Source: UBA10649 sp963755335 (GTDB lineage: Bacteria; Actinomycetota; Actinomycetes; S36-B12). Taken from it: 64,000 nt of DNA. The DNA is taken from positions 186,001 to 250,000 of the forward strand of contig CAVWJW010000004.1 in the NCBI GenBank assembly GCA_963755335.1, in the 5' to 3' direction. Each line of letters begins with the position of its first letter. Position 1 is the first letter of the stretch. The notes under the pieces were generated by a model, which made no database searches, was not told the DNA's origin, and saw only the letters and a list, made by a program, of their open reading frames with translations. The translations under genes were made by a program, and so were the position numbers. Below are positions 54,641-63,297 of the stretch, piece by piece.

Positions 54641-55321
54641 TCAGATGTCTTCCGGCGCTTGGATCGATGACGTCGATGGCGACGAAGGCAGGAGCTGCGT
54701 GGCGAGGGTTGTGGCAAGCCAGGCCTGGAAATGCGCCTTGTCCCAGCCGCGTTCTAGGACCAGCCGGTGATACAGGCTGGCGTCGATGAGGACCCAGACG
54801 ATGTCGCCGGCCACCTCTGCGTCCAGTTCCGGACGCAGGGGTCCCTTGTCGCGGAGCAAACCTACGAAGCCACGCGCCCCCTTGAGCCGCTCGGCCTGAA
54901 TGTCGTTCCACAACGCGCCGATCTCGGGGTCGCCGTTTGCTGCGGCCCGAAACACCTCGTAGATCGGCGCGAGGCGCTCACCGATGTTGGCGATCATGCC
55001 CGCGTACAGGGCGAGGGCACGTCGCGGGTCGGGTTCGAGCCGGACGGCGGTCGCCTCGCCCCGCTGCGGCAATGGGATGGGCTCGTCGTCGCCGACGGTG
55101 GCAATGTCATAGGCCGCCTTGAGGAGTGCGGCCTTGCCTCCCACGGAGTTGAACACGGTGGCGCGGCTGACACCGGCCTCGAGCGCGACGGCCTCGATCG
55201 AGGTGACCGCGTAGCCGTCGCGCACGAACAGCCCGCTGGCCGCCTCGACGATGGACAGGCGCGTCGCGGCCGCCTTGGCGTGCCGCAGCGGCCACGGGGT
55301 CTGCTCATTGACGATGTCCAT
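54641..55321 (-). CDS. TetR-family regulator, divergent from an O-methyltransferase
   Basis: A 226-aa regulator. The helix-turn-helix spans RLSIVEAASGLFVRDGYAVT and AVALEAGVSRATVFNSVGGK. The ligand domain follows, with AGMIANIGERLAPIYEVFRA. ATG 55321 lies 3 bp from the perfect inverted repeat TTAGAC-N5-GTCTAA, which would overlap its ribosome site. It is transcribed away from the methyltransferase gene, so it probably represses both from this site. Confidence 0.85.
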   Translation of the reverse strand: MDIVNEQTPWPLRHAKAAATRLSIVEAASGLFVRDGYAVTSIEAVALEAGVSRATVFNSVGGKAALLKAAYDIATVGDDEPIPLPQRGEATAVRLEPDPRRALALYAGMIANIGERLAPIYEVFRAAANGDPEIGALWNDIQAERLKGARGFVGLLRDKGPLRPELDAEVAGDIVWVLIDASLYHRLVLERGWDKAHFQAWLATTLATQLLPSSPSTSSIQAPEDI

Positions 55322-55323
55322 AG

Positions 55324-55340
55324 TTAGACCTACAGTCTAA
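55324..55340. promoter_or_regulatory. TetR operator TTAGAC-N5-GTCTAA
   Basis: Exact 6-bp arms around CTACA lie between the divergent tetR (ATG 55321) and methyltransferase (ATG 55369) starts. Its placement against both start regions fits shared repression. Confidence 0.65.
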
Positions 55341-55368
55341 TCATCTCGGCTCGGTCAAGGGAGGTCCC

Positions 55369-56522
55369 ATGAGTGCCACGTCGCAGACCCAGCAGGCACA
55401 CCACAGTTCCTGAGCGGCCCACACCCTCCACTCCAGCGCAAGGCGCCGCCGCGATTCGCCGTGAAGGTCGCTGGCCGGCTGCGTGCGCTTCTTCCTGCGC
55501 AGCGCCGATCGCATGCTCCCCACGCACCTCAGTGTTCTTCAGCACAGCCACGCGTTCGTGCACGCCCGCATCCTTTCGACGATGGTCGAGCTGGGGATTC
55601 CGGACCAGCTCGCTACGGGTCCGCAGACGGCCGAGCAACTGGCGTCTCTCGCCGGTTGCGACCCCGATGCCCTGCACCGGCTTCTGCGCGCCGCAGCGGT
55701 GTTCGACGTCGTGCGGCTGGACGAGCGACGGTCGATTCCACGCCGACCCGCTTCACCCGCGTGCTGACCTCCGATCATCCGAGTGGCGCCGCGGCCTGGT
55801 GCCGCTACATCGGGTCGGCGTCGCAGCAGGCCGCCTGGTCCGATCTCACCGAGTCCGTCCGCACAGGAGACAGTGCCTTCAACCGGGTTCACGGCATGTC
55901 GATGTTCGACTGGTTCGACGCCCACCCCGACGAAGGCCATGACTTCTCGGCCGGACTCGGCGGACTGACGCTGGCGGAGGCACCGGCCATCGTGGCGGCC
56001 TACCCGTGGCCGCACGACGGCGTGGTCTGCGACTTCGGCGGGCGGCGCGGCATCCTGCTGGCCGAGATCCTCAAGGCCCGACCCCGCCTCAACGGCGTTC
56101 TCATCGACAGCGCGGCCGTGCTCGATCAGGCCCGCGCATACCTGGCGGCGCAAGGGGTGGGACAGCGGATCGAACTCAGTCCGGGAGATCTGCTGGGAAC
56201 CCTCGACGTCCGGGCTGACGTATACGTACTCAAGTGGATCCTCCACGACTGGGACGACGCTACCTGCGTCCGCGTCATCCGTTCGATCGCGGCGACGATG
56301 CCGTCAGGAGCACAACTCATCGTCATCGAAGGAGATCAGCAGGCAAACCGCGCTGACGCGCGCTTCTCGATGATCGACCTCCAGATGCTCGTTGTCACGC
56401 CTGGAGGTCGCGAGCGTTCGGCACACGAGATCGGCCAGATTCTCGTTTCCGGCGGTCTGCAACGCGGCGACGTGCGACGGACATCCACCGGCCTCGTGCT
56501 CGTCCAAGGGACGAAGTCCTGA
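55369..56522 (+). pseudogene. SAM-dependent O-methyltransferase (acetylserotonin/hydroxyneurosporene type), frameshifted
   Basis: The start MSATSQTQQAH follows GGGAGGTCCC at ATG 55369, but the frame soon ends. The sense continues as PPRFAVKVAGRLRAL, then RSADRMLPTHLSVLQHSHAF and a dimerisation/winged-helix region (TAEQLASLAGCDPDALHRLL). From about 55735 another frame gives TRFTRVLTSDHPSGAAAW, VVCDFGGRRGILLAEILKA (SAM motif I, DFGGxxG), KWILHDWDD (the conserved HDWDD catalytic stretch) and the end LVLVQGTKS. About three single-base changes would restore a protein of about 380 aa. It probably methylates a hydroxylated aromatic or isoprenoid. It is likely controlled by the divergent TetR gene. 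Confidence 0.8.
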
Positions 56523-56660
56523 GAGCTGAACCCTGGCCACATGCTCCGGCGTGGACTCACCGAGGCGACGAACGAGCACCGCCGATCCGCGCGGCGGAAG
56601 CGATCAGGCCGACGACCTCCTGACCCGAAGGTATGTCCTCGGCGGTGGGGCGGACAGCCG

Positions 56661-56692
56661 GAGGGCGGCACGCCCCCCGAAGTGCCGCCCTC
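56661..56692 (+). terminator. Hairpin terminator downstream of the O-methyltransferase
   Basis: GAGGGCGGCAC (56661-56671) pairs exactly with GTGCCGCCCTC (56682-56692) around a 10-nt loop, about 140 nt after the methyltransferase stop. No T-run follows, as is common in GC-rich actinobacteria. Confidence 0.65.
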
Positions 56693-56948
56693 GCGGCCCG
56701 CTAGCCGTGTCCCCGAAGGCCAGCGGGTGTCAGACGCCGGCCGGATGGGAAGGGTTCTCCGCAGCGGCGCTCTACCTGATCGCCCCCCGATGCCCCGTGT
56801 GGTACCTCCACGTCGGCTCGATCGGACCTGGATCCAGCGGTCGGGAGTGACTTGATCGGCTGTTTCGTGGAACTAGCGTGGAACAACTCAGGGTAATTTG
56901 GGGTATTTCGAGGCCCAGAGGAGTCGCTTGATCAGGTCTTGGGAATGG

Positions 56949-56977
56949 CGAAACCCCTTGCATTGCAAGGGGTTTCG
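56949..56977 (-). terminator. Palindromic hairpin downstream of tRNA-Gly
   Basis: CGAAACCCCTTGCA (56949-56962) and TGCAAGGGGTTTCG (56964-56977) are exact complements separated by one base. It starts 5 bp beyond the tRNA 3' end on the minus strand, so it most likely terminates the tRNA transcript. Confidence 0.6.
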
Positions 56978-56981
56978 GTGG

Positions 56982-57052
56982 AGCGGGTGACGGGAATCGA
57001 ACCCGCACTGTCAGCTTGGGAAGCTGATGTTCTGCCATTGAACTACACCCGC
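56982..57052 (-). tRNA. tRNA-Gly (anticodon CCC)
   Basis: Read on the minus strand, the acceptor stem GCGGGTG pairs with CACCCGC. The D-arm is GTTC-AATGGCA-GAAC and the anticodon arm TCAGC-TTCCCAA-GCTGA places CCC in the middle of the loop. The T-arm is GCGGG-TTCGATT-CCCGT. The discriminator base is T and CCA is not encoded. All stems are complete over 71 nt. Confidence 0.95.
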
Positions 57053-57124
57053 GGAACGTGGCGATTATGCCAGTGGCCTCCACCTGAAGAGGCCACCGGG
57101 CGATCTCGGACGCGCGCTGAACGA

Positions 57125-57961
57125 TCACTCGGGCTGGGGCCACTCCTGCGCCAGTGTCGTGAGGCGCGCAGCGGCGTCCTCCACTGACTGACCGGCTCCG
57201 ACAGCGCAGCCCAGCAGGAAGGTGGTCACTGGCGCCGCGGGACGGGCCACTCCGTGGGCGGCCTCGCGGGCCACGTCCAGAATGAGGTCAACGTCAACCG
57301 ACTGCTCCAGCCCGAGTGCCTCCGCGGCCGCCTGCACCCAGTCATCCATGCCGTCGCCCTCCAGCGTTGTAGTGGGTCCGTCAGCGCGCACGCTACGCCG
57401 GACACCGATGAGGTCATCGGGTGAGTCGACGTCCACGAGCAGTTGCTCGTCAGGGAGTTCGACGATGCGGATGGTGAGTGTGGCAATCAGTTCGCGTACC
57501 GACCGTCCCGTCAGCGGATCGAGGACGTTGACGGCCCGGCGCAGGGCGGCGGTCCGGTACGCGCCGGCCAGCGGCTGCTGTCGACCCCTGACGTCCCGAG
57601 CGAAGACTGCGTCCACCTGCGGCGGCGACGAGTCCAGGAGGTTGACCAGTTCCGGAAGCATGGGTGCGGCCAAGGGCATGTCCACCGCCACGACCGCCAC
57701 GATCGGAGTCGTCACCAACGCCAGTCCGGCCCCGATCGCGGCCGCGGGTCCGCCGCCGGCCGGCTCCTCACGGGTGGCCAGGACCGGGCGACTCGTCGCG
57801 GCGGGGAGCGAACCCACCAGCACGCAGTCCACGTCCCTCGGAAGGCCCTGAAGAACCCACTCCAATAGCGAGCGCTCGCCGACGGTGGCGGTGGCCTTGT
57901 CGAAGCCCATGCGGCTCGAGCGCCCCCCACTGAGAATGACGACGGACCAGGGTGCGGGCAC
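57125..57961 (-). CDS. mobA: MobA-like molybdenum cofactor guanylyltransferase fused to DUF6457
   Basis: A 278-aa protein. Residues 1 to about 195 form a MobA-type nucleotidyltransferase. It begins VVILSGGRSSRMGFDKATAT (LxGGxSxRMGxDKA signature) and has the Mg-binding VAVVAVDMPLAAP and a VRGRQQPLAGAYRTAAL substrate loop. The last about 75 residues (MDDWVQAAAEALGLEQSVDV ... VTTFLLGCAVG) are a DUF6457 helical domain often found near Mo-enzyme genes. It attaches GMP to Mo-molybdopterin. GTG 57961 is chosen because the signature begins immediately after it; the frame upstream overlaps dcd. It opens the Mo-cofactor cluster. Confidence 0.83.
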   Translation of the reverse strand: MPAPWSVVILSGGRSSRMGFDKATATVGERSLLEWVLQGLPRDVDCVLVGSLPAATSRPVLATREEPAGGGPAAAIGAGLALVTTPIVAVVAVDMPLAAPMLPELVNLLDSSPPQVDAVFARDVRGRQQPLAGAYRTAALRRAVNVLDPLTGRSVRELIATLTIRIVELPDEQLLVDVDSPDDLIGVRRSVRADGPTTTLEGDGMDDWVQAAAEALGLEQSVDVDLILDVAREAAHGVARPAAPVTTFLLGCAVGAGQSVEDAAARLTTLAQEWPQPE

Positions 57962-58012
57962 GGCTCGAACGTACCTGCGATAACGAACCTCCGGACCAGA
58001 TAGCCTCATCGC

Positions 58013-58588
58013 GTGCTGCTCTCCGACCGTGACATCAAGGCCGAGATCGCCGCTGGTCGAGTGGCCGTCGAGCCCTATGACCCCGGCATGATCCAGCCGT
58101 CGAGCATCGATGTGCGACTGGATCGCTGGTTCCGCGTCTTCGAGAATCACAAGTACCCGCACATCGATCCCAGCACGGAGCAGCCCGACCTCACCCGTCT
58201 GCTCGAGCCGGAGGGGGACGAGCCGTTCGTGCTCCACCCGGGCGAGTTCGTGCTCGGCTCGACCTACGAGGTCGTCACGCTCCCCGACGACGTGGCGGGT
58301 CGACTGGAGGGCAAGTCCTCACTCGGACGCCTCGGCCTGCTGACCCACTCGACGGCGGGCTTCATCGACCCCGGCTTCTCCGGCCACGTGACCCTGGAGC
58401 TCTCCAACGTGGCGACGCTGCCGATCATGCTGTTCCCCGGCATGAAGATCGGCCAGCTGTGCCTGTTCCGCCTGTCCAGTCCCGCCGAGAACCCGTACGG
58501 CTCAGCCGTCTACGGCTCGCGCTACCAGGGCCAGCGTGGCCCGACGCCGAGCCGGTCGTTCGCCAACTTCCATCGCACGAAGATCTGA
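58013..58588 (+). CDS. dcd: dCTP deaminase
   Basis: A 191-aa dCTP deaminase, which makes dUTP from dCTP for thymidylate synthesis. In some actinobacteria it also hydrolyses dUTP. The family landmarks are LLSDRDIKAEIAAGRVAVEP at the start, IQPSSIDVRLDRWFRVF, RLEGKSSLGRLGLLTHSTAG and FIDPGFSGHVTLELSN with the catalytic Glu. The C-terminal YGSRYQGQRGPTPSRSF closes over the substrate. GTG 58013 is the start. It is unrelated to the Mo genes around it and is probably a housekeeping neighbour. Confidence 0.95.
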   Translation: MLLSDRDIKAEIAAGRVAVEPYDPGMIQPSSIDVRLDRWFRVFENHKYPHIDPSTEQPDLTRLLEPEGDEPFVLHPGEFVLGSTYEVVTLPDDVAGRLEGKSSLGRLGLLTHSTAGFIDPGFSGHVTLELSNVATLPIMLFPGMKIGQLCLFRLSSPAENPYGSAVYGSRYQGQRGPTPSRSFANFHRTKI

Positions 58589-58595
58589 GCGGGCG

Positions 58596-59102
58596 ATGGA
58601 ACCGCCGCCGGACTCTGAGCTCGAGATCCTCACCTACTCCGACTTCGGCGTCGGTATCCGGTGGCTGGCCCAGCAGCTGGTCGACGACCACTGGGTCCCC
58701 GATGCGATCCTCGGCGTCGTGCGCGGCGGCCTGTTCGTCGCGGCGGGACTCGCTTATGCGCTCGACATCAAGGATGTTCGGCACGTCAACGTCGAGTTCT
58801 ACACGGATGCCGGCGAGACGCTCCCCGAGCCGGTTCTCATTGGGCAGCAACCGCATCTGGCCGACCTCGTCGGCAAGCGCGTGCTCGTGGCCGACGATGT
58901 TGCCGACACCGGCGCCACCCTGCACTTCGTGCGAGCGCTGCTGCCCGAGGCCGCCGACGTTCGCGTCGCCGTCATCTACGAGAAGCCGCACACAACGTAC
59001 GCACCTGAGCTGGCCTGGCGATCGACAGACAGGTGGATCCGCTTCCCGTGGATCCAGGTGCCACCCGTGCGGGTGGAAGCGGCGGGTCGATCGTCGGTCT
59101 AG
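58596..59102 (+). CDS. Phosphoribosyltransferase (xanthine/hypoxanthine type)
   Basis: A 168-aa type I phosphoribosyltransferase. The PRPP-binding loop is VLVADDVADTGATLHFVRAL. An N-terminal SDFGVGIRWLAQQLVDDHWV and LGVVRGGLFVAAGLAYAL precede it. Such proteins salvage purine bases using PRPP, and similar genes are often labelled hpt- or gpt-like. The exact base is not predictable. ATG 58596 follows the dcd stop by 7 nt, so the two are probably co-transcribed, which fits nucleotide metabolism. Confidence 0.85.
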   Translation: MEPPPDSELEILTYSDFGVGIRWLAQQLVDDHWVPDAILGVVRGGLFVAAGLAYALDIKDVRHVNVEFYTDAGETLPEPVLIGQQPHLADLVGKRVLVADDVADTGATLHFVRALLPEAADVRVAVIYEKPHTTYAPELAWRSTDRWIRFPWIQVPPVRVEAAGRSSV

Positions 59103-59650
59103 CGGACCAAGGGCTGATCGAGGTCGTCGCCGCGCGCGACGTCTCCCACCTCCACGAACGTGACATCGGTACGCGTGCGCAGGTAGCCGCGAGCACCCTC
59201 GTCGCCCCGCGCTGACGCGATGATCGCCGGCCAGTGCGCACGGCCGAACCGCACCGGGTGGCCACGGGTGCCATCGTAGGTCGCGACAACGAGTTCGCCG
59301 TGCGCCTCGAGGACGCGCAGTACCGCGGCAGGTGTCATGCCCGGCAGGTCGACCAGCGTGACGACGACGGCGTCGCTCTCAGGGCGATCCGACAGGGCGG
59401 CCAGGCCAGCCCGCAGTGAGGAGCCCATCCCCTCCGGCCAGTCCGCGTTTATGACCACTTCGGCGTCGGGCACCTCATCCGCCCACGCGCCGAGGACGAC
59501 CAGGACCGGAGAGCAGCCTGCCTCCCGAAGACAGCGCACGGCCCGGTCGACCAGTCGCTCACCGTCGACTTCGACGGGAGCCTTCGGCCCGCCGAACCGT
59601 CGGCCCTCGCCGGCCGCGAGGACAAGACCGGCCGACGTCACCGTGCTCAT
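59099..59650 (-). CDS. MocA-like molybdopterin cytidylyltransferase
   Basis: A 183-aa nucleotidyltransferase with the signature LVLAAGEGRRFGGPKAPVEV and VVVTLVDLPGMTPAAVLRVL, the Mg-binding Asp region. Members such as MocA add CMP to Mo-molybdopterin for xanthine-oxidase-family enzymes. Location next to XdhC supports this. The ATG start at 59650 lies inside the first copy of a 56-bp tandem repeat. It is convergent with the phosphoribosyltransferase gene (4-nt overlap). Confidence 0.83.
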   Translation of the reverse strand: MSTVTSAGLVLAAGEGRRFGGPKAPVEVDGERLVDRAVRCLREAGCSPVLVVLGAWADEVPDAEVVINADWPEGMGSSLRAGLAALSDRPESDAVVVTLVDLPGMTPAAVLRVLEAHGELVVATYDGTRGHPVRFGRAHWPAIIASARGDEGARGYLRTRTDVTFVEVGDVARGDDLDQPLVR

Positions 59651-59755
59651 GGTGCCGCTGCTTCGGGGCTCGCTCCGCTCACTCCTCGCGGCGTCACCGT
59701 GCTCATGGTGCCGCTGCTTCGGGGCTCGCTCCGCTCACTCCTCGCGGCGTCACCG
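59637..59755. repeat. 56-bp tandem duplication at the mocA start
   Basis: Two consecutive 56-bp copies start at 59641 and 59697, with GTCACCG occurring before, between and after them. Each copy contains CGGGGCTCGCTCCGCTCACT and the CTCATGG that supplies the mocA start codon. The duplicated block therefore includes a second, upstream start-like ATG for the minus-strand gene, and separates mocA from xdhC. Confidence 0.9.
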
Positions 59756-60856
59756 ATGAGCGCCCGGGTGGATCGGCCCGTCTGTCCGCGCCAGGTGCTG
59801 ACCGGATCCGCCCCAGCGCGCCTGCACGATTTCCGCCGCAATCGAGATCGCGGTCTCCTCCGGCGTGCGGGCACCGAGGTCAAGGCCGATCGGCGAGTGC
59901 AGGCGGGCCAGCTCGTCGTCGCTCAGTCCGGCCTCCTTCAGCCGGATCAGCCGGTCCTCGTGCGTGCGCCGCGATCCCATCGCCCCGACGTAGCCGGCGT
60001 TGGTGCGCAGCGCGACCGTCAGTGCGGGCACGTCGAACTTCGGGTCGTGCGTGAGCACCGCGATCACGGTTCGCTGGTCCACCTGCTGGCTCTCGAGCCA
60101 ACGGTGCGGCCAGTCGACGACGACCTCGTCGGCCTCGGGGAAGCGCTTGCGGGTGGCGAAGACCGGTCGCGCGTCGCAGACGGTCACCCGGTAGCCGAGG
60201 ATCTTCCCCACCCGGACGAGGGCGGCCGAGAAGTCGATGGCGCCGAACACGAACATCTGAGCGGGCGGGGCGAAGCTCGCCACGAACACGTCGAGCCCAT
60301 CCCCGAGGCGTTCCCCCTCGGGGCCGTAGTGCAGGAAGCCGGTCTGGCCCGCGGCAAGCATGCCGATGACGTCCTCGCGAACCGTGTCGTCGAGCCGCTG
60401 CGTCCCCAGGGAGCCATCAGTGTGCTCGGGTCGCACCACGAGGTGGCGTCCGACGAAGTGCGGACCTCGGACGATCGTCGCCACGGCCACAGGTTCCTCG
60501 CGCGCGATGCTGTCGGCGACCCCGTCGAGCTCGGGCCAGGTGTCGTCGTCGACCCGCTCCACGAAGACCTCGAGGATGCCGCCGCACGTGAGCCCGACCG
60601 CATATGCGTCATCGTCGCTCACGCCGTACGTCTCATATCGGGGCTGGCCGTCGCTGAGGACTTCCTCACCGAGGGTGTAGAGCGCGCCCTCGACGCAGCC
60701 GCCGCTCACCGATCCAACCGCTTCTCCCTGCGATGTTACGAGCATCGAGGCGCCTGCTGGGCGCGGCGCCGACCGCCACGTGCGCACGACGGTGGCCATG
60801 GCAGCCTGGCCGCCAGCGGCCCGGATGGCTCGCAGTTCCTCGATCACCTCGCGCAC
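59750..60856 (-). CDS. xdhC: XdhC/CoxI-family Mo-hydroxylase maturation factor
   Basis: A 368-aa maturation protein for xanthine dehydrogenase/CO dehydrogenase-type Mo enzymes; it carries and sulfurates the cofactor before insertion. The N-terminal XdhC_CoxI domain has GQAAMATVVRTWRSAPRPAG and GSVSGGCVEGALYTLGE, including the conserved Cys. The C-terminal Rossmann-like domain has FVFGAIDFSAALVRVGK and VDWPHRWLESQ, then YVGAMGSRRTHEDRL. GTG 60856 follows AAGGAG by 5-6 nt. It is divergent from moaE. Confidence 0.88.
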   Translation of the reverse strand: MREVIEELRAIRAAGGQAAMATVVRTWRSAPRPAGASMLVTSQGEAVGSVSGGCVEGALYTLGEEVLSDGQPRYETYGVSDDDAYAVGLTCGGILEVFVERVDDDTWPELDGVADSIAREEPVAVATIVRGPHFVGRHLVVRPEHTDGSLGTQRLDDTVREDVIGMLAAGQTGFLHYGPEGERLGDGLDVFVASFAPPAQMFVFGAIDFSAALVRVGKILGYRVTVCDARPVFATRKRFPEADEVVVDWPHRWLESQQVDQRTVIAVLTHDPKFDVPALTVALRTNAGYVGAMGSRRTHEDRLIRLKEAGLSDDELARLHSPIGLDLGARTPEETAISIAAEIVQARWGGSGQHLARTDGPIHPGAHR

Positions 60857-60920
60857 GATCGCTCCTTGTAGACCTGGTCGATCCGATGCCGGATTCGTTG
60901 ACAGGGCTAATAATGACCCG

Positions 60921-61343
60921 GTGGGCGACATCCGGCTGGTCGAAGTGGTTGACCGATCACTCGATCTTGCGGCGATCGAGGCCATCGTCGCCGACGATCG
61001 GGCCGGTGCGGTGGTCTCATTCAGCGGCAATGTGCGCGACCACGACCACGGACGGGACGTCGCCTCCCTGACCTATGAGGGGCACCCGACGGCGGAGGCT
61101 GTGCTCAAGGACGTCGCCGCCGAGATCGCCGATCAGTTCGACGTGATCGCGCTCGCCGTCGCCCATCGCGTCGGCTCCCTCGCCGTGGGAGACGCGGCAC
61201 TGATCGCGGTGGTGGCGACAGCGCACCGCGACGAGGCGTTCGCCGCCTGCTCGGCCTTGGTCGACCTGACGAAGGCCCGCCTGCCGGTGTGGAAGCACCA
61301 GGTGTTCGCCGACGGGACAGACGAGTGGGTGAACTGCGCATGA
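60921..61343 (+). CDS. moaE: Molybdopterin synthase catalytic subunit
   Basis: A 140-aa MoaE. It adds two sulfurs to precursor Z, with MoaD as donor. Recognisable parts are AGAVVSFSGNVRDHDHGRDV, LTYEGHPTAEAVLKDVAAEI, AVAHRVGSLAVGDAALIAVV and the C-terminal LPVWKHQVFADGTDEWVNC with the catalytic Lys. GTG 60921 is the only in-frame start near the conserved region; the ribosome site is weak. Its stop overlaps moaA (ATGA). Confidence 0.9.
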   Translation: MGDIRLVEVVDRSLDLAAIEAIVADDRAGAVVSFSGNVRDHDHGRDVASLTYEGHPTAEAVLKDVAAEIADQFDVIALAVAHRVGSLAVGDAALIAVVATAHRDEAFAACSALVDLTKARLPVWKHQVFADGTDEWVNCA

Positions 61344-62344
61344 CCACGCCATTGGTGGACAGCTTCGGTCGCGTACATCGGGACCTGCGGGTCTCGATCA
61401 CGGATCGCTGCAACCTTCGGTGCACCTACTGCATGCCGCCGGACTTCGCCGACTGGATGCCTGGTGACCACCTGCTCTCCGTCGACGAGCTGATGACCGT
61501 CATCGAGGTCGCGGTCGATCACGGCGTCACCAGCATCCGCCTGACCGGAGGTGAGCCGCTGGTCCGCCCCGATGTCGTCGAGATCGTCCGTCGCATCAAC
61601 GCCCTGCCGGACCCGCCGAAGATCAACCTGACGACGAACGGCCTGCGCCTGGTCGACCTCGCGCATCCGCTCGCCGATGCGGGCCTCGAACGCGTCAACA
61701 TCAGCCTCGACACCCTCGACCGCGAGCGGTTCAACCGACTGACCTTCCGCGACAGGTTCCTCGACGTCATCGCCGGTATCGGTGCGGCGCAGGGTGCCGG
61801 ACTGCATCCGGTGAAGGTCAACACCGTGCTGATGCGCGGCATCAACGACGACGAGGCAGTGAGCCTGCTGCAGCATTCGATCGAGCATGGCTGGCACCTG
61901 CGGTTCATCGAGCAGATGCCGCTGGACGCCGGCGGATCCTGGGATCGCAACCAGATGGTCACGGCCGCGGAGATCCACGAACTGCTGGGGCAGCACTTCC
62001 GCCTCACGCCGGTGGCGGGCCGTGGGTCGGCTCCGGCGGAGGAGTTCCTCGTCGACGACGGACCGGCCACGGTGGGCATCATCGCCAGCGTCAGCAAGCC
62101 GTTCTGCGCGGCGTGCGATCGCCTGCGGCTGACGGCCGACGGCCAGATCCGCAACTGCCTGTTCGCCCGCGAGGAGACCGACGTCCGCGCGGCGCTGCGC
62201 GACCTGAGCCTGACCGACGCGGAGCGGCGAGTTCGGATCGCTGAGCTGCTGGCGCTGTCGGTGAGCGCGAAACTGCCCGGGCACGGCATCAACGACCCGA
62301 CGTTCATCCAGCCCGACCGCCCGATGTCCGCCATCGGCGGCTGA
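61340..62344 (+). CDS. moaA: GTP 3',8-cyclase (radical SAM)
   Basis: A 334-aa radical-SAM enzyme that starts Mo-cofactor synthesis from GTP. The first 4Fe-4S cluster is in ITDRCNLRCTYCMPPDF (CxxxCxxC). The SAM-binding IRLTGGEPLVRPD and NLTTNGLRL follow. The second cluster is in FCAACDRLRLTADGQIRNC. The essential C-terminal Gly-Gly is present (MSAIGG). All catalytic features are intact. The start overlaps the moaE stop. Confidence 0.95.
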   Translation: MTTPLVDSFGRVHRDLRVSITDRCNLRCTYCMPPDFADWMPGDHLLSVDELMTVIEVAVDHGVTSIRLTGGEPLVRPDVVEIVRRINALPDPPKINLTTNGLRLVDLAHPLADAGLERVNISLDTLDRERFNRLTFRDRFLDVIAGIGAAQGAGLHPVKVNTVLMRGINDDEAVSLLQHSIEHGWHLRFIEQMPLDAGGSWDRNQMVTAAEIHELLGQHFRLTPVAGRGSAPAEEFLVDDGPATVGIIASVSKPFCAACDRLRLTADGQIRNCLFAREETDVRAALRDLSLTDAERRVRIAELLALSVSAKLPGHGINDPTFIQPDRPMSAIGG

Positions 62345-62350
62345 CTCAGT

Positions 62351-63226
62351 TCAGGTCGCGACCACCGTGTTCCGCCCCGCGTCCTTGGCGAGGTAGAGAG
62401 CCCGGTCAGCTCGTCCGAGCCACGAGTCGAGGGTGTCGCCGGGATCCAGGCTCGCGACCCCCGCGCTGGCGGTCACGCCGGAACGCTGGAGGTAAGGATC
62501 ATCCGCGGCAGCGCTCAGGACCCGTTGGGCGAATGCGTCTCCGCCGTCAAGCTTGATGCCGGGCAGCAGGCAGCTGAACTCGTCGCCGCCGAGCCGGCCG
62601 GCGAGGTCCTCGGCGCGCGCCGAGCTGCTGAGCGTGTCGGCGAATCGCGTGATGACGCGATCCCCGTGCGCATGCCCCAACTGGTCGTTGACGGCCTTGA
62701 GACCGTCGATGTCGAAACTCACCACAGTGAGCGGCGTGCCATGGCGCCGCGCGTGGGCGATGTGCCTGGCCGCCGTCTCGAAGAAGTGGCGCCGATTCGG
62801 CAGGTCGGTCAGGGGGTCCGTCGCCGCGAGGTGTGCCAGCACCGTCTCGTGGTCGGCGATCTCCTGCTCGATCATCCGGCGACCGGTGATGTCGTGGGTG
62901 AAGCCGCACCACACCGCTGGCTCGCCGCGCGCTGCGGACAACGGGCGCGATGACAGCTGGACCCACTTGGTCTGCCCCGACGGGGTGATGATCCGCACCT
63001 CGATGGAGAAGAAGGTGCCCTCGTTGTTCGCGCGGATGTCCTCGTTGATCAGCCGCTCAATGTCGTCGTCATGGACAAGGGCCCACAGGCGCCCGATATC
63101 GGCGAGCAGGTAGTCGGCCTCCATCTCGAACAGGTCCCGGCAGCCGGCGCTGAGGAAGATGAAGCGGCTGGTGCCGTCGGCCTCGAGCACGTACTGGTAC
63201 AGGACGCCCGGGATGGCGGCGAGCAT
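62351..63226 (-). CDS. PAS-GGDEF diguanylate cyclase
   Basis: A protein of about 291 aa. The N-terminal PAS/PAC domain (about 5-115) has SRFIFLSAGCRDLFEMEADY and ends with VWCGFTHDITGRR. The C-terminal GGDEF domain begins TDPLTDLPNRRHFFE and contains the intact active-site motif RLGGDEFSCLLPG. The RAED five residues before it is a classical inhibitory I-site (RxxD). It should make c-di-GMP in response to a small signal. ATG 63226 cuts close to the PAS domain; an alternative start upstream would overlap moaD, so the exact start is uncertain. It is followed closely by the converging moaA gene. Confidence 0.85.
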   Translation of the reverse strand: MLAAIPGVLYQYVLEADGTSRFIFLSAGCRDLFEMEADYLLADIGRLWALVHDDDIERLINEDIRANNEGTFFSIEVRIITPSGQTKWVQLSSRPLSAARGEPAVWCGFTHDITGRRMIEQEIADHETVLAHLAATDPLTDLPNRRHFFETAARHIAHARRHGTPLTVVSFDIDGLKAVNDQLGHAHGDRVITRFADTLSSSARAEDLAGRLGGDEFSCLLPGIKLDGGDAFAQRVLSAAADDPYLQRSGVTASAGVASLDPGDTLDSWLGRADRALYLAKDAGRNTVVAT

Positions 63227-63297
63227 CTCGTCGAGGCTGCCGACGAAGGCACCGGCTGATCGGGACCCCTTGCGTGCGGGGGAGGCCGCCGTGATGG

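Larger units (their letters stand above)
56523..56980. other. Intergenic region before tRNA-Gly with two hairpins
   Basis: About 460 bp with no supported gene. It holds the hairpin at 56661-56692, probably terminating the methyltransferase transcript, and a perfect 14-bp-arm hairpin at 56949-56977 immediately downstream of the tRNA on its strand. Confidence 0.6.
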
